Of a DNA stretch of 64,000 bases, positions 44,303 to 52,691 are shown piece after piece. The notes beneath the pieces were generated by a model. It had not been told where the DNA came from. It worked only from the letters and a program-made list of their open reading frames with translations, and made no database searches. How positions within the stretch are numbered: position 1 is the stretch's first letter; each line of letters starts with the position of its first letter. This DNA is from Kineosporia succinea (lineage in GTDB: Bacteria > Actinomycetota > Actinomycetes > Actinomycetales > Kineosporiaceae), in the NCBI RefSeq assembly GCF_030811555.1, contig NZ_JAUSQZ010000001.1:4461241-4525240 (forward strand), read 5' to 3'. The translations under genes were made by a program, and so were the position numbers.

Positions 44303-45865
44303 ATGATCCCGGTCGGCCTGCGGGTCCATCTCGGTGAGACGGTGGCGGACGTTCCGCCGCGGCTGTTCGGCGGTTTCGTCGAGCACATGGGCCGTTGCGT
44401 CTACCAGGGCATCTACGAACCGGAGCACCCCAGCGCGAACGCCGACGGCTTCCGCGAGGACGTTCTCGCCCTCGTCCGCGAGCTCGGCGTCACGGTGGTG
44501 CGTTACCCCGGTGGCAATTTCGTGTCGGGCTACCGCTGGGAGGACGGTGTGGGCCCCCGTGCGGAGCGGCCCGTGCGTCTGGACGGCGCCTGGCACAGCA
44601 CCGAGACCAACCAGGTCGGGCTGCACGAGTTCGCGGGCTGGGCCTCCTCGGCCGGCGTCGAGGTGATGCAGGCCGTGAACCTCGGTACCCGGGGCGTTCT
44701 CGAGGCCGGCGACCTGCTGGAGTACTCGAACCACCCGTCCGGCACCGCCCTCAGCTCTCTGCGGGCCCGGAACGGCTCCCCGGAGCCCTTCGGCATCACC
44801 CTCTGGTGCCTGGGCAACGAGATGGACGGCCCCTGGCAGATCGGCCACAAGACCGCCGACGAGTACGGCCGCCTGGCCGCCGAGACCGCCCGCTACATGC
44901 GCTTTCTCGACCACCGGGTCGAGCTGGTCGTGGCCGGCAGCTCGAACATGGAGATGCCGACGTTCGGGGAGTGGGAGCGCACCGTTCTGCGGCACACCGC
45001 GGAGCTGGTCGACCACATCTCCGTGCACGCCTACTACGAGGAGAGCGACGGCGACGTCGCGAGCTTCCTGGCCTCCGGCGCCGGGCTCGACCGCTACCTC
45101 GACACCGTCGCGGGCATCGTCGACGAGGTGATCGCCGAGCTCGGTCTGGACCGGACCATCGGCATCAGCGTCGACGAGTGGAACGTCTGGTACCAGCGCG
45201 ACTGGAACGAGAACCACAAGGACGCCGTGCTCTCCGGCGACTGGCCGGTGGCCCCGCGGCTGATCGAGGACGAGTACAACGTCACCGACGCGGTCGTGGT
45301 CGGCTCGCTGCTGATCTCGCTGCTGCGGCACAGCGACCGGGTCTCGATGGCCAACCTGGCCCAGCTGGTCAACGTGATCGCCCCGATCCGCTGCGAGCCC
45401 GAGGGCGCGGCCTGGAAGCAGACCACGTTCTTCCCGTTCGCCCTGACCTCCGCGCGGGCACGGGGGCGGGTGGTGCCGCTCGATCTCTCCGGCCCCGTGC
45501 TGCCCACGGCGAAGTACGGTGAGGTGCCGATGGTGGACGCGGTGAGCACGGTCGCGGACGACGGTTCCGTCTCGCTGTTCGTGGTCAACCGCTCCACGAC
45601 CGACGTGGTCGCGCTGGGCACCGAACTGTCCACGGCCGGGCTGGTTCTCGAGGACGCGCAGGTTCTCACCGTGCCCGAGGGCGGTGACCGTTTCACCACC
45701 AACACCCAGGCGTCCCAGCCGGTCGCCCCGGTGGTGCTGGAGGACGTCGTGGTCGAGTCCGCGGGTGACGTCACCCAGGTGTCCCTCTCCCTTCCCCCCA
45801 TCTCCTGGTCGGTGCTCACCCTGCGCCCGGCTGCTGCTCCTGTGAAAGAGAACCCCCGTGGCTGA
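44303..45865 (+). CDS. GH51 alpha-L-arabinofuranosidase
   Basis: Intracellular enzyme of 520 aa that removes arabinofuranosyl residues from arabinan, arabinoxylan or arabinogalactan fragments. It has a TIM barrel (about 15-350) and C-terminal beta-sandwich. The acid/base is Glu173 (CLGNEMDGPW), the nucleophile Glu292 (GISVDEWNVWY). The GNFVSGYRWEDGVGP and VQGIYEPEH-like N-terminal motifs (here VYQGIYEPEH) are conserved. No signal peptide. AGAAAGGCACATCG precedes the ATG. It overlaps the GH35 gene by 8 nt. Confidence 0.95.
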   Translation: MIPVGLRVHLGETVADVPPRLFGGFVEHMGRCVYQGIYEPEHPSANADGFREDVLALVRELGVTVVRYPGGNFVSGYRWEDGVGPRAERPVRLDGAWHSTETNQVGLHEFAGWASSAGVEVMQAVNLGTRGVLEAGDLLEYSNHPSGTALSSLRARNGSPEPFGITLWCLGNEMDGPWQIGHKTADEYGRLAAETARYMRFLDHRVELVVAGSSNMEMPTFGEWERTVLRHTAELVDHISVHAYYEESDGDVASFLASGAGLDRYLDTVAGIVDEVIAELGLDRTIGISVDEWNVWYQRDWNENHKDAVLSGDWPVAPRLIEDEYNVTDAVVVGSLLISLLRHSDRVSMANLAQLVNVIAPIRCEPEGAAWKQTTFFPFALTSARARGRVVPLDLSGPVLPTAKYGEVPMVDAVSTVADDGSVSLFVVNRSTTDVVALGTELSTAGLVLEDAQVLTVPEGGDRFTTNTQASQPVAPVVLEDVVVESAGDVTQVSLSLPPISWSVLTLRPAAAPVKENPRG

Positions 45866-47603
45866 ACTGACCATCGGCGAGAAGGACTTCCTCCTCGACG
45901 GCGAGCCCTACCAGATCATCTCCGGTGCGCTGCACTACTTCCGGGTGCATCCCGACCACTGGGCCGACCGCATCCACAAGGCCCGGCTGATGGGTCTGAA
46001 CACGATCGAGACCTACGTGCCGTGGAACGCGCACTCGCCCTCGCGCGGTGAGTTCCTCACCGGCGGCGGTCTCGACCTGGCCCGCTTCCTGCGGCTGGTG
46101 GCGGCCGAGGGCATGCACGCGATCGTGCGCCCGGGGCCGTACATCTGCGCCGAGTGGAGCAACGGCGGCCTGCCGCCGTGGCTGCTGCGCATCCCGGGCA
46201 TCGGCCTGCGCCGCTGGGAGCCGCAGTACGTCGAGGCCGTCACCGAGTACCTCGAGGCGGTCTACCGGATCGTGGCCCCGCTCCAGATCGACCGGGGCGG
46301 TCCGGTGTTCCTGGTGCAGATCGAGAACGAGTACGGAGCCTACGGTTCCGACAAGGAGTACCTGGCCGAGCTGGTGCGCGTCACCCGCGAGGCCGGGATC
46401 ACGGTGCCGCTGACCACGATCGACCAGCCGCAGCCGCAGATGCTGGAAGACGGGCGGCTCGACGGGTTGCACATGACCGGCTCGTTCGGGTCGCGCAGCA
46501 CCGAGCGCTTCAAGACCCTGCGGGAGTTCCAGCCCACCGGTCCGCTGATGTGCATGGAGTTCTGGGACGGCTGGTTCGACAGCTGGGGCTTCCACCACCA
46601 CACCACCACCGTGCAGGACTCCGACACCGCGCTCGACGAGATCCTCAGCGTCGGCGGCTCGGTGAACTTCTACATGTTCCACGGCGGCACCAACTTCGGC
46701 ATGACCAACGGCGCCAACGACAAGGGCGCCTACGTGCCGCTGGCGACGTCGTACGACTACGACGCCCCGCTCGACGAGGCCGGCAACCCGACGGCGAAGT
46801 ACCACGCGTTCCGGGCGACCATCGCCAAGTACGCGAAGGTGCCGGACGAGGTGCCGGCCGAGGCCGAGGCCGCGCCGGCCTTCGAGGTGGCGCTGCAGGA
46901 GAGGGCCGGGCTGCTCGGCCTGGCCGGCGAACTCGGCGGCCCGCGGGCGGCCGAGCACGCCGCGACCTTCGAGGAGCTCGGCCAGGACACCGGTTTCGTG
47001 CTCTACGAGACCTCTCTCGAGGGCCGGGGACCGGGCGTGCTGGTCGTCGGCGAGGAGGTCCGCGACCGGGCCTGGGTCTTCGTCGACGGGGACCCGGTCG
47101 GGGTCCTGGCGCGGGACGCCCACGAGCGCTCGATCCGTCTGCCCCGGGCCGGTGCGACCCTGACGATCCTGGTCGAGGACCAGGGCCGGGTGAACTACGG
47201 CGAGCGGCTCGGCGAGGCGAAGGGCCTGATCGGCGGGATCCGGCTCGGTGGTGAGGAGCTCACCGGCTGGACGGCCACGGCGCTCGACGTCGACCTGCTG
47301 CCCTCGCTCGACCTCGCGGGGCACCCGGTGGACAACGGGCCGCTGGTGCTGACGGGTGAGTTCGAGCTCTCCGAGGCCGCCGACCTGTTCCTCGACACCT
47401 CGGCCTGGGGCAAGGGCCTGGTCTGGGTCAACGGTTTCAACCTCGGTCGCTACTGGCGCAAGGGCCCCACGCAGACCCTGTACGTGCCCGGCCCGGTGAC
47501 GAAGGCCGGCCGCAATCGCGTGGTCGTGCTGGAGCTGGAGACCATGACCTCGACGACGGCCTCGTTCGTCGACGGGCTGCGTCTGGGGCAGACCGAGTTC
47601 TGA
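45858..47603 (+). CDS. GH35 beta-galactosidase
   Basis: Enzyme of 581 aa hydrolysing terminal beta-galactosides. The acid/base is Glu158 (IENEYGAYGSD), the nucleophile Glu234 (MEFWDGWFDSWG). FYMFHGGTNFGMTNGAN and the GLPPWLL segment are GH35 signatures. The C-terminal third holds jelly-roll domains (WVNGFNLGRYWRKGPTQTLYVPGP). No signal peptide, so it works on imported oligosaccharides, with GH51. GTG 45858 lies inside the end of GH51, giving coupled translation. Last gene of the operon. Confidence 0.95.
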   Translation: MAELTIGEKDFLLDGEPYQIISGALHYFRVHPDHWADRIHKARLMGLNTIETYVPWNAHSPSRGEFLTGGGLDLARFLRLVAAEGMHAIVRPGPYICAEWSNGGLPPWLLRIPGIGLRRWEPQYVEAVTEYLEAVYRIVAPLQIDRGGPVFLVQIENEYGAYGSDKEYLAELVRVTREAGITVPLTTIDQPQPQMLEDGRLDGLHMTGSFGSRSTERFKTLREFQPTGPLMCMEFWDGWFDSWGFHHHTTTVQDSDTALDEILSVGGSVNFYMFHGGTNFGMTNGANDKGAYVPLATSYDYDAPLDEAGNPTAKYHAFRATIAKYAKVPDEVPAEAEAAPAFEVALQERAGLLGLAGELGGPRAAEHAATFEELGQDTGFVLYETSLEGRGPGVLVVGEEVRDRAWVFVDGDPVGVLARDAHERSIRLPRAGATLTILVEDQGRVNYGERLGEAKGLIGGIRLGGEELTGWTATALDVDLLPSLDLAGHPVDNGPLVLTGEFELSEAADLFLDTSAWGKGLVWVNGFNLGRYWRKGPTQTLYVPGPVTKAGRNRVVVLELETMTSTTASFVDGLRLGQTEF

Positions 47604-47611
47604 CGCTTGGT

Positions 47612-47650
47612 ACGGACACCGGTGGGCCGTGACGGTCCACCGGTGTCCGT
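47612..47650 (+). terminator. Operon terminator after GH35
   Basis: A perfect 14-bp stem (47612-47625 with 47637-47650) and 11-nt loop, followed by TTTCAA, starts 8 nt past the GH35 stop. Confidence 0.85.
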
Positions 47651-47739
47651 TTCAACTGCTGAGTAGTGTCTTTGGACGCTTGTCGAAGACCACGCCAAGT
47701 CATGACACATGAACGCGCTGTGCCCGATAGAGTCTGAGC

Positions 47740-48918
47740 GTGACCACCGAAGCCGTTTCTCCTTCCCTCGCGGACGTCATCGCCGTCATGGAGCGGATGT
47801 ACGACCCGAGCTGGGCGCGCGACTGGGACGCCGTCGGCCTCGTCTGCGGTGACCCGGGCGCCCAGGTGCGCCGGATCCTGCTCGCGATCGACCCGGCCCC
47901 GGCGGTCATCGAAGAGGCACTCGCCTGGCGCGCCGACCTGCTCATCACCCACCATCCGCTGCTGCTGCGCGGCGTCCACGGCGTGCCGGTCACCACGCCC
48001 AAGGGCCGCACCATCCACCAGCTGATCCGGGGTGGCTGCGCGCTCTACACCGCGCACACCAACGCCGACGCGGCGGCGCCGGGGGTCTCCGACGCCCTGG
48101 CCCGCGTCCTCGGTCTCACCGACCTGGTGCCGCTGTCGGCCGACCCCGCCGACCCGGTCGACAAGCTCGTCACGTTCGTGCCCGAGGCCGACGTCGACAA
48201 GGTGCTCGACGCCCTGGCCGCGGCCGGTGCGGGTGAGATCGGTGAGTACGCCCGGTGCGCCTGGACCGCGGTGGGCACCGGCACCTTCGTGCCCGGCGCG
48301 GCGTCCACCCCCACGGTCGGTACGCCGGGCGAGCGGGAGTCGGTGCCGGAGCGTCGTGTCGAGATGGTGCTGCCGCGCCGCCGCCGGGCGGAGGCCCTGG
48401 CCGCGCTGCGCACCGCGCACCCCTACGAAGAGCCCGCGGTCGACCTGTACGAGCTGGCCGGCTGGTCGGGCCCGCGCGGCATCGGCCGGGTCGGCACCCT
48501 CGAGCAGCCCACCAGCCTGCGCGAGTTCGCGATGCTGGTGGCCGAGGCCCTGCCCAGCACCTCGCAGGGCGTGCGGGTGGCGGGCGACCCGACGGCCGAG
48601 GTGTCCCGGGTGGCGGTCTGCGGCGGAGCCGGCGATTCGCTGTTCGACGCGGTGCGCGCCGCCGACGCGGATGTGTACGTCACCGCCGACCTGCGTCACC
48701 ATCCGGCGTCCGAGGCCCGCGACGCGGCCGGCGACGGCCCGCCCTACCTCGTCGACGTGGCCCACTGGGCCAGCGAATGGCCCTGGCTGGCGGGTGTTTC
48801 CAACCGTCTCGAGGGGGCGCTGGCCGACGCCGGGCAGCCGGTCGAGGTCCTGGTCTCCACCCGCTCCACCGACCCCTGGGTCTTCCGTGTCCCCAGCCCG
48901 GGCGGAATGGTCCGCTAG
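47740..48918 (+). CDS. Nif3-like dinuclear metal centre protein
   Basis: Cytoplasmic protein of 392 aa of the Nif3/YbgI/DUF34 family, forming hexameric toroids with a two-metal site. Metal ligands include ITHHPLLL and AHTNAD near the N-terminus and VDVAHWASEW near the end. The middle carries the inserted PII-like domain found in the longer family form (VTFVPEADVDKVLDALAAAGAGEIGEYARCAW). Its reaction is unresolved, although relatives have been linked to cofactor repair. It heads a run with zinc-ribbon and phosphatase genes, as in Mycobacterium. Confidence 0.92.
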   Translation: MTTEAVSPSLADVIAVMERMYDPSWARDWDAVGLVCGDPGAQVRRILLAIDPAPAVIEEALAWRADLLITHHPLLLRGVHGVPVTTPKGRTIHQLIRGGCALYTAHTNADAAAPGVSDALARVLGLTDLVPLSADPADPVDKLVTFVPEADVDKVLDALAAAGAGEIGEYARCAWTAVGTGTFVPGAASTPTVGTPGERESVPERRVEMVLPRRRRAEALAALRTAHPYEEPAVDLYELAGWSGPRGIGRVGTLEQPTSLREFAMLVAEALPSTSQGVRVAGDPTAEVSRVAVCGGAGDSLFDAVRAADADVYVTADLRHHPASEARDAAGDGPPYLVDVAHWASEWPWLAGVSNRLEGALADAGQPVEVLVSTRSTDPWVFRVPSPGGMVR

Positions 48919-48964
48919 GGGCACTAGGCTGGGTGCATCTTTTCTCAGCTGGGAGGCTAATTCT

Positions 48965-49708
48965 GTGGTGACCGCGGCGGCTCAGGACCAGTGGCGGCTG
49001 CTGGACGTGCAGGGGCACGACATCCGCCTCACCCAGATCGCGCACAAGAAGGGCACGCTGCCCGAGCTCGCGAAGATCGCCGAGCTCGAGAAGAAGCTCG
49101 CCGAGGTCGACGACGTGCTGGTCAAGGCCCGCACCGTGGCCACCGACGCGCAGCGTGAGCTCACCAAGGCCGAGGGCGACGTGGCGCAGGTGCGTCAGCG
49201 CGCCGAGCGCAACCAGGCCCGGCTCGACGCCGGTCAGGGCAGCGCGAAAGACCTGCAGGCGATCCAGCACGAGCTGGAGAGCCTCGCGGCCCGGCAGAGC
49301 GTGCTCGAAGACGCCGAGCTCGAGGTGATGGAGCGCCAGGAGACCGCCGAGGCGGCCGTCCGGGGTGCCACCGCCAAGCGCGACGAGGTGCTGGCCGAGA
49401 TCGCCGAGGCCGGGGCCGCGCGCGACAAGCAGGTGGCGGTGCTCGACGAGGAGGCCGTCGCCGAGGCACGCGAGCGGGAGACGGCCGCCGGTGGCATCCC
49501 GAAGGAGCTGCTCGCGCTGTACGAGCGCATCCGCGAGAGCAGCCACGGCGTCGGGGCGGCCAAGCTCTACCAGCGCCGGTGCGAGGGCTGCCGCATGACG
49601 CTCCCGCCGAACGACCTGGCCCGCATCCGCGCCGCCGCCGAGAACGCGGTCGTGCGCTGCGAGGAGTGCGGCCGGATCCTGGTGCGCACGGCGGACTCCG
49701 GGCTCTGA
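48965..49708 (+). CDS. Coiled-coil zinc-ribbon protein
   Basis: Protein of 247 aa. Residues 10-180 are a long antiparallel coiled coil (AELEKKLAEVDDVLVKARTVATDAQRELTKAEGDVAQVRQRAERNQ). The C-terminal zinc ribbon has CEGC and CEEC pairs (RRCEGCRMTLPPND...VVRCEECGRIL). The family (DUF164, C4-type zinc ribbon) is conserved in actinobacteria next to nif3-like genes; its role is unknown. GTG 48965 or 48968 follows GGGAGG. Confidence 0.92.
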   Translation: MVTAAAQDQWRLLDVQGHDIRLTQIAHKKGTLPELAKIAELEKKLAEVDDVLVKARTVATDAQRELTKAEGDVAQVRQRAERNQARLDAGQGSAKDLQAIQHELESLAARQSVLEDAELEVMERQETAEAAVRGATAKRDEVLAEIAEAGAARDKQVAVLDEEAVAEARERETAAGGIPKELLALYERIRESSHGVGAAKLYQRRCEGCRMTLPPNDLARIRAAAENAVVRCEECGRILVRTADSGL

Positions 49709-50325
49709 GCGGTCCCGATCTGGGGGAGCCCCTCACGCTGCACCTGGTGCGGCACGCGAGCACGGCGTCGACCGGCGTCGTGCCCGCCGGGGGCGACGAC
49801 CCCGGCCCGCCGCTGAGCCCCGCCGGTCTTCTCCAGGCCCAGGCGCTACGGCTCGACGCCGACGTGCTGCTCACCTCCCCGATGACCCGGTGCGTGCAGA
49901 CGGCGCGGGCTCTCGGTCCGGAACCGGTCGTCGCGCCGGAGTGGTCGGAGCTGCGCCTGGGGGAGTGGAACGGCCTGTCCTACCGCGAGATCGCGGCCCG
50001 CTGGCCGGCGGAGTACACGGCCTGGCGCGAGTCCCCGGCGGCGCGGCCTCCCGGGGGCGAGTCGGTCCACGATCTCTCCGGGCGTACGGACGCGGCGGTG
50101 CACCTCCTGCGCTCGAGTCACCCCGGGCGCGTGGTCGCGGTGGTCACGCACACCGGCCCGATCCGCGCCGTGGTCGCGAGCGCCCTCGAGGCCGGGCCGG
50201 CGGCGTTCTGGCGTCTGCGGATCGACCCGGCGAGCGTGACGACCCTGCGGTTCTGGGCCGACGGCGGCGTCGAGGTGGTAGGGGTCAACTCCCTGATCAC
50301 GCATACGAATGGGTCCTGCTCTTAA
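49666..50325 (+). CDS. Histidine phosphatase family protein
   Basis: Phosphoglycerate-mutase-like phosphatase of about 219 aa. The catalytic RHG-type motif reads LHLVRHASTAS with the phospho-accepting His; VVTHTGPIRAVV carries the second His, and EWSELRLGEWNGLSYREI the family acidic residue. In Mycobacterium the equivalent gene after the zinc ribbon is fused to an N-terminal RNase H domain; here that domain is missing. Start unclear: GTG 49666 (overlapping the previous gene by 43 nt) is the nearest in-frame conventional start. Confidence 0.8.
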   Translation: MRPDPGAHGGLRALSGPDLGEPLTLHLVRHASTASTGVVPAGGDDPGPPLSPAGLLQAQALRLDADVLLTSPMTRCVQTARALGPEPVVAPEWSELRLGEWNGLSYREIAARWPAEYTAWRESPAARPPGGESVHDLSGRTDAAVHLLRSSHPGRVVAVVTHTGPIRAVVASALEAGPAAFWRLRIDPASVTTLRFWADGGVEVVGVNSLITHTNGSCS

Positions 50326-50356
50326 GACTGTCGGTGCGCTGGGGTAGAACTGATCC

Positions 50357-50557
50357 GTGGCAGAGAACGAGCGACTCCGTTACCGGCTGCTGACCGGTCC
50401 CGACGACACGTCGTTCTGCGAGCGTGTCAGCGCCGCCCTGGCCGAGGGCTACGTGCTGCACGGTCCGCCCACGCTCACCTTCGACGGCACGCGGGTGATC
50501 GCGGGCCAGGCGGTGGTGCTGCCCGGCGCCGCCACCCCGACCATCGTGGAGGCATGA
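50357..50557 (+). CDS. DUF1737 protein
   Basis: Small protein of 66 aa (RLRYRLLTGPDDTSFCERVSAALAEGYVLHGPPTLTFDG) matching the DUF1737 family, a compact fold of unknown role. GTG 50357. The rhodanese gene begins 3 bp after its stop, so they are probably cotranscribed. Confidence 0.8.
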   Translation: MAENERLRYRLLTGPDDTSFCERVSAALAEGYVLHGPPTLTFDGTRVIAGQAVVLPGAATPTIVEA

Positions 50558-50560
50558 CCC

Positions 50561-50977
50561 ATGGCGTACGCCGGAGATCTTTCCCCCGACCAGGCCTTCG
50601 AGCTGGTCCGGTCCAACCCGGCCGCCGTGCTGGTCGACGTGCGCACCCGCGCCGAGTGGTCGTACGTCGGGGTGCCCGACCTGACCGCCCTCGCGAAGGA
50701 CGTCGCGCTCGTCGAGTGGACGACCTTCCCCGAGGGCGCGCGCAACAGCGGCTTCCTCGATCAGGTGGGTGCGGTGGCCGCCGACAAGGCCGCCCCGGTG
50801 CTGTTCCTGTGCCGCTCCGGTGTGCGCTCGGTGGCGGCGGCCGAGGCCGCCACGGCCGCCGGTTACACCGAGGCCTACAACATCCTGGAGGGCTTCGAGG
50901 GCCCGCCCGACGCCCAGAACCACCGCGGCCACACCGCTGGCTGGAAGGTGCGCGGGCTGCCCTGGAAACAGGGCTGA
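50561..50977 (+). CDS. Rhodanese-like sulfurtransferase
   Basis: Single-domain rhodanese of 138 aa. The persulfide cysteine is in the loop FLCRSGVRS. The opening LSPDQAFELVRSNPAAVLVDVRT is the usual CH2A region and the end GWKVRGLPWKQ is conserved. It precedes metZ, a pairing common in actinobacteria, suggesting a link to sulfur transfer for homocysteine synthesis. ATG 50561. Confidence 0.9.
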   Translation: MAYAGDLSPDQAFELVRSNPAAVLVDVRTRAEWSYVGVPDLTALAKDVALVEWTTFPEGARNSGFLDQVGAVAADKAAPVLFLCRSGVRSVAAAEAATAAGYTEAYNILEGFEGPPDAQNHRGHTAGWKVRGLPWKQG

Positions 50978-50982
50978 CCGGG

Positions 50983-51039
50983 CCGCGTGGTTCTGGCCGG
51001 GCCCCGTGGTTCTGGCCGGGTTGCGTGGTTCTGGCCGGT
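50983..51039. repeat. 19-bp tandem repeat, 3 copies
   Basis: Three 19-bp units, each containing CGTGGTTCTGGCCGG, at 50983-51001, 51002-51020 and 51021-51039, directly after the rhodanese stop codon. Confidence 0.85.
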
Positions 51040-51320
51040 CCGGGCCCTAGCCGCGTGACTGACCCGGTCCGCGCTACTGACCCGGGCTACGCCTCGCCCG
51101 TCTGAGTCGCCCGGCAACGGTCCGCCCCAGCCACCTAGCCACCCGGCCACCCAGCTACCGGGCCCCCAGCCCCCGGCCACCCAGCACCTGGCCTCCCGGC
51201 CACCCAGCACCTGACCACCTGACCACCCAGCCCCGACCACCCGGTCCGCCCTTCCCACCGACCTGAGCCGCCCCGACGACGCGAGGCTCCACCCCGTCCA
51301 CCACTGCGAGAGACGAGCAC
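51040..51320. other. Low-complexity intergenic region before metZ
   Basis: 281 bp of C-rich degenerate repeats of CACCCGGCCACCCAGC-like units (densest 51120-51245). No terminator, riboswitch or supported gene. The metZ promoter must lie near its 3' end or upstream with the rhodanese gene. Confidence 0.5.
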
Positions 51321-52523
51321 ATGACCAACGACAGCGCCGGCACCCCCGACACCCGCCGCCCCTCCACGCTCAGCGTGCGCGGCGGCACGATGCGGTCGAA
51401 CTTCGCGGAGATGTCCGAGGCGCTGTTCCTCACCCAGGGCTACACCTACGAGTCGGCGGGCGAGGCCGAGTCGGCGTTCAAGGGCGAGCTCGACCACTTC
51501 GTCTACTCGCGCTACGGCAACCCCACGGTGGCGATGTTCGAGGAGCGGCTGCGGCTGATCGAGGGGGCGCCGGCGGCGTTCGCCACGGCCACCGGCATGT
51601 CCGCGGTGTTCAACGCGCTCGCGGCGCTGCTGGCCGCGGGCGACCGGGTGGTGGCCACGAAGGCGCTGTTCGGCTCGTGCTTCGTGATTCTCGACGAGAT
51701 TCTGCCGCGCTGGGGCGTGGAGACGGTCTTCGTCGACGGACCCGACCTCAAGCAGTGGGAAGAGGCGCTGAGCAAGCCCACCACCGCGGTGTTCTTCGAG
51801 TCGCCGTCCAACCCGGCGCAGGAGCTCGTCGACATCGCGGCCGTCAGCGAGATGGCGCACGCGGCCGGGGCCCAGGTCGTGGTCGACAACGTGTTCGCCA
51901 CCCCGCTGCTGCAGAAGCCGCTCGAGCTGGGCGCCGACATCGTGGTCTACTCGGCCACCAAACACATCGACGGGCAGGGCCGGGTGCTCGGCGGGGCGAT
52001 CCTCGGGCCGGAGGAGTTCGTCAACGAGAAGGTGCAGAACCTGATGCGCCACACGGGCCCCTCGCTGAGCCCGTTCAACGCCTGGGTGCTGCTCAAGGGC
52101 CTCGAGACCCTGCGCCTGCGGGTCGATCACCAGAGCGCCTCGGCGCTGCGCATCGCCGAGTTCCTCGAGGGCGACTCCCGGGTCGGTCAGGTGAAGTACC
52201 CGCACCTCCCCAGCCACCCGCAGTACGAGCTGGCCAAGCGCCAGATGAGCGCGGGCGGCACGGTGGTCACGTTCGAGCTCGGCTCCGGCGAGGGCCGTAA
52301 GGACGCCGCGTTCAGCTTCCTCGACAAGCTCAAGATCGTCGACATCTCGAACAACCTGGGTGACGCCAAGTCCATGGTCACCCACCCGGCCACCACCACG
52401 CACCGCCGCCTCACCACCGAGGCCCGCGCGGCGGCCGGCATCACCGACGGCACGGTCCGCATCTCCGTCGGTCTCGAAGACCTCGACGACCTGCTCGAGG
52501 ACCTCGACGGCGCCCTCGGCTGA
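51321..52523 (+). CDS. metZ: O-succinylhomoserine sulfhydrylase
   Basis: PLP enzyme of 400 aa that makes homocysteine from an O-acylhomoserine and sulfide in methionine synthesis. The PLP lysine is Lys214 (YSATKHIDGQGR). MetZ-type features are RSNFAEMSEALFLTQGYTYESA at the N-terminus and NAWVLLKGLETLRLRV later. ATG 51321 follows GAGAGACGAGCAC. An O-acetyl- versus O-succinyl substrate cannot be settled from sequence alone. Confidence 0.92.
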   Translation: MTNDSAGTPDTRRPSTLSVRGGTMRSNFAEMSEALFLTQGYTYESAGEAESAFKGELDHFVYSRYGNPTVAMFEERLRLIEGAPAAFATATGMSAVFNALAALLAAGDRVVATKALFGSCFVILDEILPRWGVETVFVDGPDLKQWEEALSKPTTAVFFESPSNPAQELVDIAAVSEMAHAAGAQVVVDNVFATPLLQKPLELGADIVVYSATKHIDGQGRVLGGAILGPEEFVNEKVQNLMRHTGPSLSPFNAWVLLKGLETLRLRVDHQSASALRIAEFLEGDSRVGQVKYPHLPSHPQYELAKRQMSAGGTVVTFELGSGEGRKDAAFSFLDKLKIVDISNNLGDAKSMVTHPATTTHRRLTTEARAAAGITDGTVRISVGLEDLDDLLEDLDGALG

Positions 52524-52576
52524 CCGATCGCGCGAGCGGCCCGGCTCCGGTGGGCAATCCGGAGCCGGCCGCCCGG

Positions 52577-52682
52577 CGGCCTCGGGCCAGAGTCTGCGGC
52601 CTCGGGCGCACGAGTCGGCAGCCTCGGGCGCCGGAGTCGGCGGCCACGGGCACACGAGTCGGCGGCCACGGGCCAAAGGCCG
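52577..52682. repeat. 22-bp tandem repeat, about 5 copies
   Basis: Units starting CGGCC[T/A]CGGGC begin at 52577, 52597, 52619, 52641 and 52663 (first 20 bp, the rest 22 bp), most with GAGTCGG at the end. The array fills the gap between the convergent metZ and decarboxylase genes and ends 10 bp before the latter's stop. Confidence 0.85.
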
Positions 52683-52691
52683 CCCGTTCGA

